DNA from: Zeus faber
Lineage: Eukaryota; Chordata; Actinopteri; Zeiformes; Zeidae
Assembly: GCA_960531495.1 (NCBI GenBank)
Contig: OY482855.1
Coordinates: 12,301,865-12,365,864 of the forward strand
Direction: 5' to 3'
Length of the DNA: 64,000 nucleotides
Part shown: positions 12,610 through 24,844 of the stretch, in pieces
Numbering within the stretch: the stretch's first letter is position 1
How the letters are laid out: each line of letters opens with the position of its first letter
The notes under the pieces: model-generated
Told to the model about the DNA's origin: nothing
The model's input: the letters and a program-made list of their open reading frames with translations, nothing else
Databases searched by the model: none
Translations under genes and position numbers: made by a program

Positions 12610-13257
12610 GAATAAAGCGGTTTAACCGTTGGTGACAGCGGAGGGGAAGCGCAGCTTTGTCCGGTTGAATTAGAACTGGTAGCGTCGTGCGGATCCCAAA
12701 CTTCTCCCGCGGACCCGGCGGTGAAACGAGCAGCGTTCCACATCGGGACCGATACACGAGCAACGTCCAAGCCAGTCCACCTCGTTTCACCCGTTTGTCG
12801 CTTTGTTTTTGGGGGGAGAACTCGTTCCACTGGCGCGGAGCAGGTGCACCCACCGGTTTGTGCGACGCAAAGTGAACTTTCGGAGTTTGAACTGGAGTTG
12901 GGGCTTCCATTCAAACCGTGAGAAATCCGATCTCGTCGTCATGAAATAAATAATCACCAGTTAAATTAGGCGGCTACAGACTTATGGGCAATCAACAAAT
13001 TGAACAAATTCATTGAACAAAACCGTCAACAGTTTCCGAACGAATCCGCCTGAAATCAGTCTGTTAGGATAATTTAAAGAAATGGATTTTGTTTTAAATG
13101 AGATGAAAATATAGTTGAGAAGCTGGAGGGGAGAAAAAAGTTAGACAAAAATCTCATTCGTTCAACTTTTCATTTATTTACTGTGAACTCGCGTTTTAGA
13201 CACTGGCAATATTAAGATGTCATATGTTTCAGTAATGAACACACACACCGCTGAAAG

Positions 13258-13272
13258 TGGTGTGTGTGTGTG

Positions 13273-13312
<40 letters not shown>

Positions 13313-13322
13313 TTATTTATAT
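13258..13322. repeat. (GT)n-(AT)n repeat
   Basis: TGTGTGTG then ATATATAT and TTTA units. Confidence 0.95.
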
Positions 13323-13813
13323 TAATTTATATCTATATATTTCTTTTTCAGCACATGGAGATTGATTTAGTGTGATGATCATTTAAAGAGTATTTTTATT
13401 TGGCGTTAAGCTACTTTTAATTAAGTGCAATTGAATTGCACAAGATTAAATCCACCATGGGATTTAGCTATATTTAGAGTCGGGTCAGTGTCGATCTACG
13501 GTTTATATAGAGTGAGAAACGTCCTGCTTCAGATTTTTAGTACAGAAAACAAAGTGCAACGCTTTCTTGAAAATACTGCTCTGCTGCAGGTTTTTCGATA
13601 AGGATGGTCTAAAGATACAGTCATATTTATAAAACACACATTTTGCACCTTTCTCCGTTAAGTGTAAATATAAAGCTGATATATTGCATTTTAAAACGGG
13701 TACAATTTGGCCTTAATCTCCTCAGCAGTGATTGGGGGTTATTTTACGGTGGGTTTTGGTGTAAAAGGTGTAATTATAATGCAACACATATCACTTCTAA
13801 CATCTACACCTGA

Positions 13814-13848
13814 TGTGATTCGTGTTATAGTATATAACACGAATCACA
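13814..13848. other. Perfect 16-bp inverted repeat with 3-nt loop
   Basis: TGTGATTCGTGTTATA at 13814-13829, loop GTA, then its exact reverse complement at 13833-13848. Confidence 0.92.
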
Positions 13849-14154
13849 AGCTGTTTTTAGTCACTATTTATACTTTATACTTTTTTTATACTATAAAACA
13901 GAAAAAAAACGCTCACCTACATTGCAATTCAACTCCTATTAAAAAAAGATGAATATGAAAGGGATTAAAAATAACATATCAGGCCTACAAAAAAAATAAA
14001 AATAAACATCCCATGGTGAATAGCTGAAATTTTAAATAATATAGCTAAATATTAGAGGCTGTTATTAAAGCTAATGCTTATGGCCTTTGTTAAACATCAA
14101 TTAACTAGTTAATAACTGACTTAACCAAACTGAAAAACATACAAAATAATTTAA

Positions 14155-14255
14155 TGATAATAATAATGATGATAATAATAATAATAATAATAATAATAAT
14201 CAATAACTATAATAATGATGATGATGATTATAATAATAATAATAATAATACAATT
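14155..14255. repeat. (AAT)n / (GAT)n repeat
   Basis: AATAATAAT blocks with GATGATGAT interruptions. Confidence 0.93.
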
Positions 14256-16341
14256 AATAATTAAATAATAATCAATTTATGAAGTAATTAATTAGAAACA
14301 CAATTTATTAATTACACACAATTTTTGTTATTAATAAATACATGCAAATTAAGGGATGTTTGGTCTTCTCAATAGCCCCTTAAACTGCATAATACACACG
14401 CCCAACATGGCCTATACACCTTTATACGTAAAAGCTGGTGCATTATACAGAAAGCGCTCACCTACATTACAACTAAAAAAAATACTGCAAAATAATATTA
14501 TCTATTTCATTGCAAAATCTTTTTCTAACTGTTAAATGTCATGACAACCAAATGTTTTTTCCAGACCTCCAGCCTTCTCTTTAAAGAGCCGATCAAAACG
14601 TATTTTTTCCTGCGGATCACAAAGTGTAAAACACACACACACACACACACACACACAAAGGCAAGAATCGCATAAATATAAAAATCCAATGTGTTTTAAC
14701 TAATGACTCGTTTTGTTTTTTAACTTGACCTTCACTGCTGACCTAAAGTTGTAACACATCAGCACATTTACAGAGCTGAACATATAAAGTAAAGCATAAC
14801 ATTTTTGGATACCACATTGTTCCGAATAGGTGTTTTCAAACTTTAAAATTGAACTACAAATGCACCAGTAATTAGTGTTCGATGGGACATTTTCCCCGTG
14901 TCGCATGAGGAGTGGTCTTAACAGCAGCATGTCCATTTTTTTTGGCAGATTCCAAATTGCTCGCAAAGTCTTGCTCGTACCTTTCTCTCCGTTGCAGTCT
15001 TTACTCTACCGTCTGAGTTTTAGACAAACTGAGAAACAAAAGTCCCACCAGGCAACGCAGAGTTCAGGAATGCTGACCTTGGCAAGGCCCATGGAACCAA
15101 CATGGCTGCAGCAGAGCAGGGCCCTCCTGTCCAAATCACACTTTCTCTTTTCCCCCCTAGAATTATGATCCATTTCACCCATGCCGACCTCTAGGAGATT
15201 AAACAGTGGTTAGGCCTCAACCTCCACTGGAGCCACATAGATTTATTCTAAGGCCTAAAACCATTACATTACCTTTCGGGTTTTTTTTACCCCCAAAATA
15301 GCATTGTGGTGTAACACATGGACTGTCACACATAAATACTTTTTATAATCCACATGAATTACCAAAGAAATTGTATGACACAATTTTAGTCCATCGGGGG
15401 CGACGCAATCGTTCAAAAACAGTCAATTACAAGTGGAGCAAGAAAGCAAAGCTCATCTGCAGAAATGTTTGATTCTAGTGTAAACAACGAAAAAGATTCT
15501 CATTCTATTTATTTTATTTTTTTTTTAATTTCCCAATTTATTCGATGAATCAAATCAAATGCAAGTTTCAATTCGACAGATCATGGTCTGTAAAAGTCAT
15601 TAAAAGTAAGGGAACCCAAAAGGTTTCCTGGGTCTCGTGGGTAATTCTGTAGGTCTTTAATAAGCCGAGGCCTTTGTTGCTCATTTGTAGACCAAGGTAG
15701 AGGGGGAAAAAATCATTGGGATGAAGGATAAGCCTTGAAGTGAAGTACTTGATATGCAGACCCCAAATCTGCTATAGCCTACATATGCAAACACTGTTAC
15801 TACACTGTTATTGTTGTTGTTTTCAGTTTTCCATAGGGCCTATAGGCTGCTGGAGAACCGTTCTGGGCCTGGGGTGTTTCTCCTTTGAAGTTCCTATACC
15901 TCCACCAGAGACCTTATTTTCAGAGCTGCTTTCTGGGCTATCTTGTTGCAAAATACATGCAGGATGTAAAGTGGACACAGTTTCTGTTCTTAGACGGCCC
16001 AAATCACTGGAGACGACCCTTTTCCCCAGGAAGCTGGGACCAAATTCAATCGAGGTAACCGCAGATAAGCCAAATACACCAAAAGAGGAACTCCCACTCG
16101 CAACATTTTCTCTCATAGCTATTGTTGACATATGATAAATCACATGTGAAGAACACACCAAAACATCACGTAAATCACAGGAAAAAAACTTTTGATGGCT
16201 CGTCATGCACCTCTAGGCACAGAGTGGAGATGAACAACACCTGATGGGGACAGATGATTGGTTGGCCTCGGGGCTTCGGGGCACCGGCTGCCGATTGGTT
16301 CGGCAGAGGTTCCAGATAACTGATGCAGAGCTATTAAACAG

Positions 16342-16473
<132 letters not shown>

Positions 16474-16640
16474 ACGCCTGTGTTTCCAAGGGTATCCCAT
16501 ACTCCCTCGCCTTATCAGGCAGCTCCACGGCACCGCTAGAGGAGTGAATCTCTCAGGAGGGCAGGGCTACCAGCTCACCGCTTATCTTCCACCGGCAAGG
16601 AGGGTTTTTAAGTCTGATTAAACCAATAGTGTGCTTACGT

Positions 16641-16649
16641 GAGTGCGTG

Positions 16650-16688
<39 letters not shown>

Positions 16689-16716
16689 GCGTGTGCGTGT
16701 ATGTGTGTGTGTGTGG
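16641..16716. repeat. (GT)n microsatellite
   Basis: TGTGTG with GCGT units, 170 bp after the previous GT tract. Confidence 0.96.
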
Positions 16717-17257
16717 TTGAATTTTGTGCATGTGTATGTGCGGATAGTAAATGAGTAAGTGATTGAGTGGGTGAGTGAGAAGATGAGAGAGGGATACCAG
16801 GTGTAGATCGTAGTTTATTTCACTGCTTTGACGTGTTGATCTTGACATGTACATGGATTAATGGAATAAATACACAATGGCTAAATTAAGAACAAGGTGA
16901 TAAAAGGCTTCTACGATATCCGATCCATGCCGTCGATCTTTTTCTCTCTCCCTCTCTCTCTGTATCTCCCGTCTTCCGCTTCCATCTCACCAACACAAAT
17001 CGTAATTTCCCTCTTTTATGTATGTTTCCGAGGTACTCGAGAAGAGAGACGCAAAGCTTCCGGCACGGAACGATCTAAAAGCTGCAAGACCTCATCAGGA
17101 AAATAAAGACAGCGGTGGCAGCGATGGTGGCGGCGGTGGTGCTCCACCATGGCACCCAAATGACCCCAAATTCGCTCCATCCGAAATATGCGGGTGTTCA
17201 TCAGCACACCGATCAGAATCCACGTATGAGGGGGTCCGCTCCGTCCCCCACCCCACA

Positions 17258-17294
17258 CACACACACGTGCGCACACGCGCACACACACGCACAC

Positions 17295-17339
<45 letters not shown>

Positions 17340-17350
17340 CACACACACCT
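17258..17350. repeat. (CA)n microsatellite
   Basis: CACACA with GCGC interruptions. Confidence 0.96.
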
Positions 17351-17999
17351 GGTGGGGTTATTCACACAGGTTTGGGTCCCGCCACAGACAGCAGAGTGGT
17401 GTGTTCGTGTTTGTGTGTGTTGGGGGGGTTACTGGAGGTGGTGATTAGAGGTGGTGGTGTTGGTTGTGGGTATTAAGGAAAGGGGGAAAGGGGGATCTGC
17501 CACCCCCACCCCTCCAGCATGGAGGGAGAGGGAGAGCGGGACTGGTATAATCTCTTTTCCTGGCTCTCCATGAAAGGGAGGAAGAGCCACCAGAGTCCCG
17601 GCCTTCTCAGATCCGCTGCCCCTCACCCCAACTGTCTCGCTCTCTCTCTCTCGCCCTCTCTCCCTAAACTCCTCTTTTCCCCCTCCCTCCCTCGTTCCCT
17701 CCTCGCTTCTATCTTGTCATCTCGTTATCGCCGTTCGCGCCCCCCCACCCCCCCACCCCCACCCATCACCGGCTCATCCTCTGAAGCTCCTCCGGATCGT
17801 CACTCCACTCCATCCACCCCGTTGACCCGTCTGGATTTTCTACGAGTGGATATTCCTCCCGCATCTGTCATCCGTACTGAATAAATATACTTGGGTGGTG
17901 GTTTCTATCGAATTGACCGATCAAATGACTTCTATCCTATGACGGTGCTCCAAATGTTCGCCGAGATGAGGAAAAATCGCTCACGTTCGGCATTCCAAT

Positions 18000-18830
18000 T
18001 TTCCTGCAGACAAACGTCCAAACTTTTTCTCCGCGGGCTCGCGTGTGTTTCATTTCTGCCCGTTCACCTCCCCCTCCACCCCCTGCACCTCTCTGAATCC
18101 CTTCCTCTGTTTCCTGTTCGCTCTTTCACACCTCCGAGAGGGGAGCGTGGTCGCGGCGTGGACGCCTGCCACCGCACAGTCTGCTGCGCCCGCCATCCTC
18201 CCTCTGTCTCCCACACTCCCCCCTCCCCTCCGCTCCGCTCCGCTGACCTTCCTCACTCCCTTACTTACTTCCCTCACTCCTTCCTTCCAAGCCTTCCACA
18301 ATTCTTCTCTGGAAGTTCTTCCTCCCTCCCGCCCTGCGTCCTTCCACTCGTCCTTCCTTCCTGCCTCGCTTTCCTCCTTGCTCCCTTCAGTTTTCTCTCT
18401 TTGTTCATTTGTCCGTATGTTCCTTCCTTCCTTCATTCCTCTCTTCCCTCCTTCCCCCTGTCATGCCTGTCTTGCTTTCTCTATTCCTTCCTTCTTCCCT
18501 TTCCTCTTTCAAGCCCTCCTTCCTCCTCCCTTCCATAATTCCTCTCTTCCCTCCATCCCTCCTAAATTCCGCCTCCCTTCTGTCCTTCCACTCTTCCAGC
18601 CTTGCTTCCTTAATCACTCCCTCCATTCCTCCCTTCCCCCTTCCATTATTTCTTTCATTCCTTCTTTATTCATCTTTTCCTTAAATCTTCTTTTGCTTCC
18701 GACCTTCCTTCCTTCCTCCTCACTTCCCTACTTCCAATCATCCTCCCTTCCTTTCTTTCTTGCTTTTTCTCTTCCTCTCATCCATCCTCCCTCCCTCCCT
18801 CCCTTCCTTGCTGTCCTCCCTTACCACCGC
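18000..18830. repeat. Long polypyrimidine tract (CTTCC/CCTT-rich)
   Basis: For about 800 bp, most densely from 18,280, the plus strand is nearly all C and T with TTCCTTCCTTCC-type units. Open frames rich in Ser, Pro, Leu and Phe here are simply this composition. Confidence 0.9.
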
Positions 18831-19402
18831 CACCCACCAAACCAGCCTGACAACAACCTCTAGCCGTTGGGTGGGGTCCTCCTCCATGTGGTGCCAGGCC
18901 CTGTTTGGTAGAGTGGCTCCAGGAGAAAAGATGAATATTCATGACCAGGCATCCCTCCAATCACCCTCCCCCCACTCTCCCCCTCCACCACCCAGCACCC
19001 CGTCACCCCCGCACGGCCCTACAGTCGGTGGCAATACTTGGTAGCGGCACATGGCGGGACAGCTGTTGCAAACCAAGCCAGGCATCTGTGCGAGATCGGA
19101 GAGAGAAATGCAGAGAGAGGGAAAAAGGAGAGGGGGAGCAAGAATTAGATGAACAGAGTCCGGAACAGAGGAGGGATGGGATGGATGGATTGATAAATAG
19201 ATAGATGGGTAGATGTTTTGAGGGCTCGGCAGGGCAGTAATACGGGCAGTTATGCAGGCCGGGGCATCTGGGTGCGGGAGAGCCAGACAGACAGAAGGAC
19301 AGGGGCGGTGGCGGGGTCATCTGGGTGAAAAGAGAGGGGACGAGCCAGACGGAGGGAGAAGGGCACTGGTGGGAGGGTCTGTCTGGAGATGGAAAGTGCG
19401 AG

Positions 19403-19405
<3 letters not shown>

Positions 19406-19438
<33 letters not shown>
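19406..19438. repeat. (GA)n microsatellite
   Basis: Uninterrupted GAGAGA. Confidence 0.95.
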
Positions 19439-19441
<3 letters not shown>

Positions 19442-20689
19442 CAGTGGCATGGTTGAAAGGGAGACAGATAGGGGGAGGTGGGAGGAGGTAAATCGAGATG
19501 AAAAAGCACCGTGAACTGGGAATCGAGGGTGTGGGGGGCACAGCCGCGAGAGAAAATCCACAACACGACCCGCTGTCAGTCACCCTGTAGCAACTGACCG
19601 CTGCGCTGCTGCTGTGGCGAAACTCGGCAAACGGGGAAAATGAGAGAAAAGTAAAAGTCAGAGAGCCGTCAGAAATGGTAGAATAGAGGAAAAACACAAG
19701 GCAGCTCTGCACGAGGAGGCACATTTAAGCCATTTGCCAACACGGTGTAGGGCAGCGATTAGCAAACCAAGCTCTTGACCCTAGAACAGTTTCCTTTTGC
19801 AGTTCCTTGTTATGGCACAGCCCCCCCACCCCCCCACACACACACAAAAAAAATATAAAACACATGGAGGTGCAATCCATCGTTGGTTAGTCAGCCACTC
19901 ACATTGACTTCAGTCACAAAGTTTTCTACCAAATCTCTCCAGGCAAAGGAGGGGATGCTCCTTTGTCAGCCATTACCCAGTACCCCCTCTTCCCCCTCCC
20001 CCAGTTACAACCTCCTGCCACCCCCACACTAACCCGCACTCCCACACAGAACACATGGGGGCCCCAGTCAGTCCTGGCTGGCATGCCTCTTCAGGCTCCC
20101 ACCCACACACCATCCCTCCCCTCTTCTGCCCCTTCCTACTCACCCACCCACTCCCCCCCACCCTCGCTCTGTGTCCCCCCTGACCCCCCCCCCCCCCCCC
20201 ATACGTGCCCACTGAAGGCGGCGGTGGGGCTCGGTGCTGCCCTACATAGCGGCGAGCGCAGCAGGCTGGCACTGCGAGGAGCCCTGGGGTTTCCAAAGTG
20301 TGTCAGGCCTCAAGACGCCCCAGTGATCGACACCAGCCGCCGCGACGTGGGAGGCTGCGCGGGGGTGAGGCTGGGGGGCGGGGTAATACAAGGCTAATAC
20401 CAAGAGATCCACATGATTGATGTTGTCACTTCATAAATGAAAAAGTAATCGATGAAAAACGGGCCTGTGACGTGAGTGCAACCTGTGGATGTTTAATTTA
20501 GAGCGGACCGAGTTTCAGGAGTTGAGACGATACTCAACATTCTCGACATGTTCTCCTCCGTCAATATCTTGCAGGTACATTTATTAAGAACCATTTTAAG
20601 GCGTCCTATCGAATAGGCTTTTGGGGGGCCGGACACAGGTGGGGCGCTGCCTCCAACTGTGACAGATAACAAAGTGAGCCGTATGTTTT

Positions 20690-20930
20690 ATGGCCATGAA
20701 TATGTTTTATTAATGGTCATAAATGTTTTAATGGATGCGCCTTCAATATTGCCTATCTATCATCGCAGCCCTGATAAGCTCACAGGACGTAATTAAAGCC
20801 CGTTATCCATTCGGGACGAGACCTAGTTCTGTTTGATGCGCTACATCTTTAATTAATTCAACCAGATAGTCTTGGGTGGCAAGAATTTAGGTAAATAAAA
20901 ACAAGTCGGCTCAAAAGGGCAAGTGGTCCA
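20690..20930. promoter_or_regulatory. Candidate conserved non-coding element
   Basis: Non-repetitive stretch with ATCATCGCAGCCCTGATAAG, GTAATTAAAGCCCGTTATCC and CTTTAATTAATTCAACC. It is about 1.2 kb downstream of the NFI exon donor on the gene strand. Confidence 0.35.
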
Positions 20931-21891
20931 TGTCCTGAAATTGCCGCCCAAATACAGTCGTCTATCATAACAGTTCACTTCTGATTCACAGAATTCATGT
21001 CAAAGGTTTAAATCATGTAAACGATATTTCACTCTCCATGGTTTCAGATGAATGCATCAGAAGTTCAGTGATCAGATCCATTACCTTAATTTGGGGAACA
21101 TGACTCATGAACCCTCTCCTATACAGTGGTAGTGTGATGGTAATGCTGCTGTTGAAAGCTGGTAATTGTTCTGGCCTTAGGGGACAAAATTCCCATAGCG
21201 TATTTATAACATAATGTGTAATACATAAAAAAAAATTTGCATTTGTGGACGCAAAAGCGTAAACAACTTATTACAACTAATCCCATTCCTTAAAGTGAGA
21301 CCCTTTTTTTTTTGGTTTGTTTTGGTGCTTTCTTGAGTACTGTATGTTTCGGCGTCTGTAATTCTGCTCATCCTCATGTGTTCGTCGTGTGACTTACTAC
21401 GCTTAGTTTAGAGTGCTCTGTCTAGATCAGAGTTTTCAAATATGTTCTTTAAACATTTATTTTGCCCCTACAAATTGGACATGCTCAAAATATGATAACA
21501 GGGTCAATATGAAAAAACATGCAAACTGTTTGATAATTCTACCGATTAAAATTTCAAGTGATTACTCAATGGGTAACATAGAGGATGTGCTTCCCTTTGA
21601 ACGCTGTCATTACTGGAAGCATGGATTAAAACTTTTTATGGATTAAAGGTTTTTGAGTCCGGAATTTATTCAGTACTTATTTGTCCAATATTTACAATCA
21701 AAATACAATATTTAGCAGGTTATGGAACTACTACCAGATCACAAAATGACACTTCCCAGCTCCAAGGAAACGTGCACTACAACAGACTCATCAACATAAA
21801 CCTACACTGAGCCCATGACACAAGAGTCCTCAATAAAACTAGGAAAATCCAAATGGCAAACGAATGAGAAAAAAGGAGAAAAGGTGAGTTA

Positions 21892-22030
21892 GAGAGAGAG
21901 AGAGAGGGAGAGAGCGAGAGAGAGAGACAGAGAGAGAGAGTGAGAGAGAGAGCGGGAGAGAGAGAATCAGAGAGAGTACGAGAGAGAGTTGAGAGAGAGA
22001 GAGCGAGAGAGAGAGAGAGAGAGAGAGAGG
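21892..22030. repeat. (GA)n microsatellite next to the NFI exon donor
   Basis: About 140 bp of GA with short interruptions. On the NFI coding strand it is a CT tract starting some 16 bp into the intron. Confidence 0.97.
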
Positions 22031-22046
22031 AGAGGCAGCGTCCTAC

Positions 22047-22130
22047 CATCCACCATGACCTGGCAGGGAAGTCACAACACAGTTGCCACCTGAGTCCTGG
22101 ATCATCCGCTCGCTGCCTCTGACCCTCCAT
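22047..22130 (-). CDS. nfix: Alternative first coding exon of a nuclear factor I gene, probably nfix
   Basis: Reading the minus strand from an ATG at 22130, 28 codons stay open and end WQLCCDFPARSWWM, directly followed by a GT donor (ATG|GTAGGA at 22046). NFIA has a known alternative N-terminus ending in WQLCYDISARTWWM that is spliced in phase 0 to the exon beginning DEFHPF; this exon also ends in phase 0. The match covers the distinctive tryptophans and cysteine, which chance would hardly give. Upstream the frame stays open to about 22,200, with a possible TTTTCTTTCCAG acceptor just above 22,190, so the true start could be in an earlier exon. The NFI DNA-binding exon is absent here, so the gene continues past coordinate 1. 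Neighbouring gadd45gip1 favours nfix over nfia, since GADD45GIP1 and NFIX are close on human 19p13 and diverge as they would here. Confidence 0.7.
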
Positions 22131-22313
22131 CCACCACTCGGCCGTCGCTGCCTCCCGCGGCACGGCGCTGCTTCCTGGGAGCGGAGGCGTCGATCTGGAA
22201 AGAAAACACAGTCAGACGAACGGGGGAGAAGACGGACAGAGCACCAATCGGGAGCTGGGGCTACACAACACCAGGATGCTGTGAAGGCAGGGGAGTGCTG
22301 AAGAGAGTATACG

Positions 22314-22314
22314 T

Positions 22315-22407
<93 letters not shown>

Positions 22408-22432
22408 GTGTGTGTGCGTGCGCGTGTGTCTG
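22314..22432. repeat. (GT)n microsatellite upstream of the NFI exon
   Basis: About 115 bp of TG with a few GCG units at the right end. Confidence 0.97.
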
Positions 22433-22589
22433 CGGTGGAGAAAGGGGACACGGGCAGAAATGCCACCGGGTTCTCCTCCAAGCAGCTGTGCCCGGGCTGA
22501 GCCGGTCCAAGAGCTGCTGCTGCCATGTCCACGCTCCCCGAGCCACCAACCCTGCTTCAAACACACTGCTCTGCCCAGTTGAGCATCCT

Positions 22590-23180
22590 CACCTCCTTTC
22601 CTGCTTCCTTCCTTGAGCCACCAGCCCTGCTTCAAACACACTGCTCGGCCCAGTCTGAGCACCCTCGCCTTCTTTCCTGCTTGCTTCCTTTCCTTCCTTC
22701 CTTCCCTCCCACCTTCCTTCAATCCTCGTCCTGCCTTCTTTCCTCATCCCCCTTCCTTCCAGAGCTCTTATTTCTTTGCCTAATCTGAGTCTCCTTCCTT
22801 CCTTCTTACCCTCCTTCACCCTTCCCTCCTTCATTCATTCATTCCCTCTTTTCTTTCTCTCTTGGGCCCTTCCTCGTTTTCCCTCCTCGCTTCCTCCAAT
22901 TCTCTGTTCCTTCACTGATTCCTTCCTCCCTCCCTTCCTTTATTACTTCCCTCCCCCCTCCCCCCCCCTTGCTTCCGTCCTCCCTCCCTCCCTTCCTTCC
23001 TTCATTCCTTCCATTGCTATTCCTCCTAGACTGAGAGGTCTGAGCTCTGAGTCTAATCACAGCGTCTTTCCTTCCTCCCTCCTTCCTTCCTTCTTTCCTT
23101 CCCTCCAGTGATAAGGGAGGACCCCCCCCTCTACAACGACCCCCTCTCTCTCTCCCTCTCTCTCTCTCTCTCTATCACTC
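22590..23180. repeat. Second long polypyrimidine tract (CTTCC, ending in CT repeats)
   Basis: CTTCCTTCC-type units with few purines run to a CTCTCTCT block at 23,143-23,175. A short duplication, GAGCCACCA-CCCTGCTTCAAACACACTGCTC, appears twice just before it (22,540 and 22,616). Confidence 0.88.
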
Positions 23181-23958
23181 TCTCCCTCTGTTGTGTTCGG
23201 TGTTGATAGACTCGTTCCAGGCCGAGGTCCCTCTGCCAGGTTGGAAGAAGTGCTTCCATCCAATGTATACTCAGAGAAGAGACGAGAAAAAACCCAAACC
23301 CAAACGATTCCTGTCCGTTATTACAGGCTTACTTTTATTTTGTGTTGGGAGTCATGTTACATAATTGTCAACGTCCGCGGGACGAGCCATGGGAATTTCT
23401 AATGAAACATACACTCTGGGTTGGAATTCCTCCGTGTTCCCTGTGAGCAGTTTCCTGGCCGGGGATTTGCGCTTTAACCTATTTTGTGGTCTGGTTGCAG
23501 ATGAATGGGGAGAGCGCTGTCCTGACGATGTGTATGTTTTGTTCACCGACCAGGGCCACACATACCAAAAAAAAAACAAAAAAAACTGTTTGCACTCAAA
23601 GAATCAGACCGTTGGCTGCGTTTGATAAAATCCCTCCACAGAAATAGTTTCTGAGCCCCGCTCACCTCGCCAAGCGCCATGTTTCTCCTCTCCTCCTCCA
23701 TCGCCGCGCAAAAGGGGCAATCTGTTGTTGATGAACATAATAAAAACAAGAGAAAGACATTTTCTCCTGCGGTATAAACATTTAGTCATTTCGCATGAGG
23801 AGGGCATTATTGTGGATTTTATTTAGTCATGCCCATTATAGAAAATAAAAAGAGACGTCTGAGAGTAAAATTGGGTTTGCCCTTTTGTTTTTACTTTGCG
23901 AGGCCGAACATAGTGGAACGGGCGTATTTATCTGATGTCTTCTATCTCTTCCATCGAT

Positions 23959-24020
23959 CTGTGTGTGTGTATGTGTGTGTGTGCGTGTGTGTGTGTGTGT
24001 GCGCGAGTGTGAGTGTGTAT
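23959..24020. repeat. (GT)n microsatellite
   Basis: TGTGTG with TATG and GCG interruptions. Confidence 0.95.
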
Positions 24021-24813
24021 GTGCGCTTGCCAGCGCATGACGGTCTGTATATGTATCCGTCTCTCTGCTTACAGATCTGTCTGTACATCCACTTTGTCTC
24101 ACAGAGCGCCGCGACTCTGTTTCCGCGCCAGTCGCTCTGCTGGCACGGCCTCCGTGTCCAAATGTCTGTCCCCCGCCGTCCGTCTGTGAGTCTGACAACC
24201 CCACCCCCCTCGCCCTCCGCCTCTCTCTTCCTCCCTCTACCTCTCTGGTTTGCTCCGTCCATCCCAGTGAAGGACGGCACAGGCCGGTACAGTACGCTGA
24301 CGTATAGCTGCATTAACGGCCGTTGGACTAGAAATCAGGAAACCATTAACCCTTTAAAGCCCACGCTTGTGATACCACAAGACTGCATTTACATTCTCGT
24401 TTGCACTAGAATTGTTTATTCTCACAACCCTATCGGATGGATAATGTGTGATAGATCCGGACATTTGGTTCTCGTGGAGTCTGCCAACTCATCTCCCGCA
24501 CTTTTTTTATTTCATTTGGGCTTTACAGGGTTAAACCGGCCGCGTGCCCCGTGTGTTTTACGCGGAGAAGAGCGATGGAACACGGATCTCTGTTCCATCT
24601 TGTGTGTATGTGGGATGAGTGGCAGTTATAGGGCTGGTAACAGCCTGTTAGCCCGTTTGATGAGACAGGGTCCATAATTTAAGGGGACTTTAAAGGCATT
24701 TTATGTGTCACCCCCTCACCCTGCCCATTTAGCTCAACATCCACACTGTTGCTTATCGTCCCTATACAACACCTTTCTTTTTCCGATTGCATCAGGCCTC
24801 AGTCTGGGCCGGC

Positions 24814-24844
24814 AGTGGGAGTGGGAGTGGGAGTGGGAGTGGGC
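24814..24844. repeat. (GTGGGA)n short minisatellite
   Basis: Five tandem GTGGGA units. Confidence 0.95.

Larger units (their letters stand above)
11290..12930. promoter_or_regulatory. GC-rich CpG-dense island, probable promoter and 5' untranslated region
   Basis: This 1.6-kb stretch is much richer in G, C and CpG than its flanks (for example GCGGCGCGGTGCGGCGCGGTG near 11,380, and GCGCGCGCGCAT near 11,868) and holds runs of G, GAA, GGGA and GA repeats. A strong plus-strand donor-like site, GCA|GTAAGTAC, lies at 11496/11497, and a weaker minus-strand donor-like site, CCG|GTGAGAG, near 12,385. I found no recognisable protein in it. By position it could be a main promoter of the NFI gene read leftward, but the canonical NFI first exon (MYSP-CLTQ) was not found, so the assignment is inference. 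Confidence 0.5.

Noticed and set aside
12237-12914. A 225-codon minus-strand open frame in the GC-rich island
   Set aside because: Its content follows the GGGA, GA and poly-G repeats (Ser-Leu and Pro runs); no domain or conserved block is visible.
15740-16206. Overlapping 131- and 127-codon frames on opposite strands in non-repetitive sequence
   Set aside because: No family resemblance, no splice context and no clear start; both strands are open, which argues for chance.
18045-18863. A 272-codon plus-strand open frame rich in Ser, Pro, Leu and Phe
   Set aside because: It is the polypyrimidine tract, and long frames are open there in several registers.
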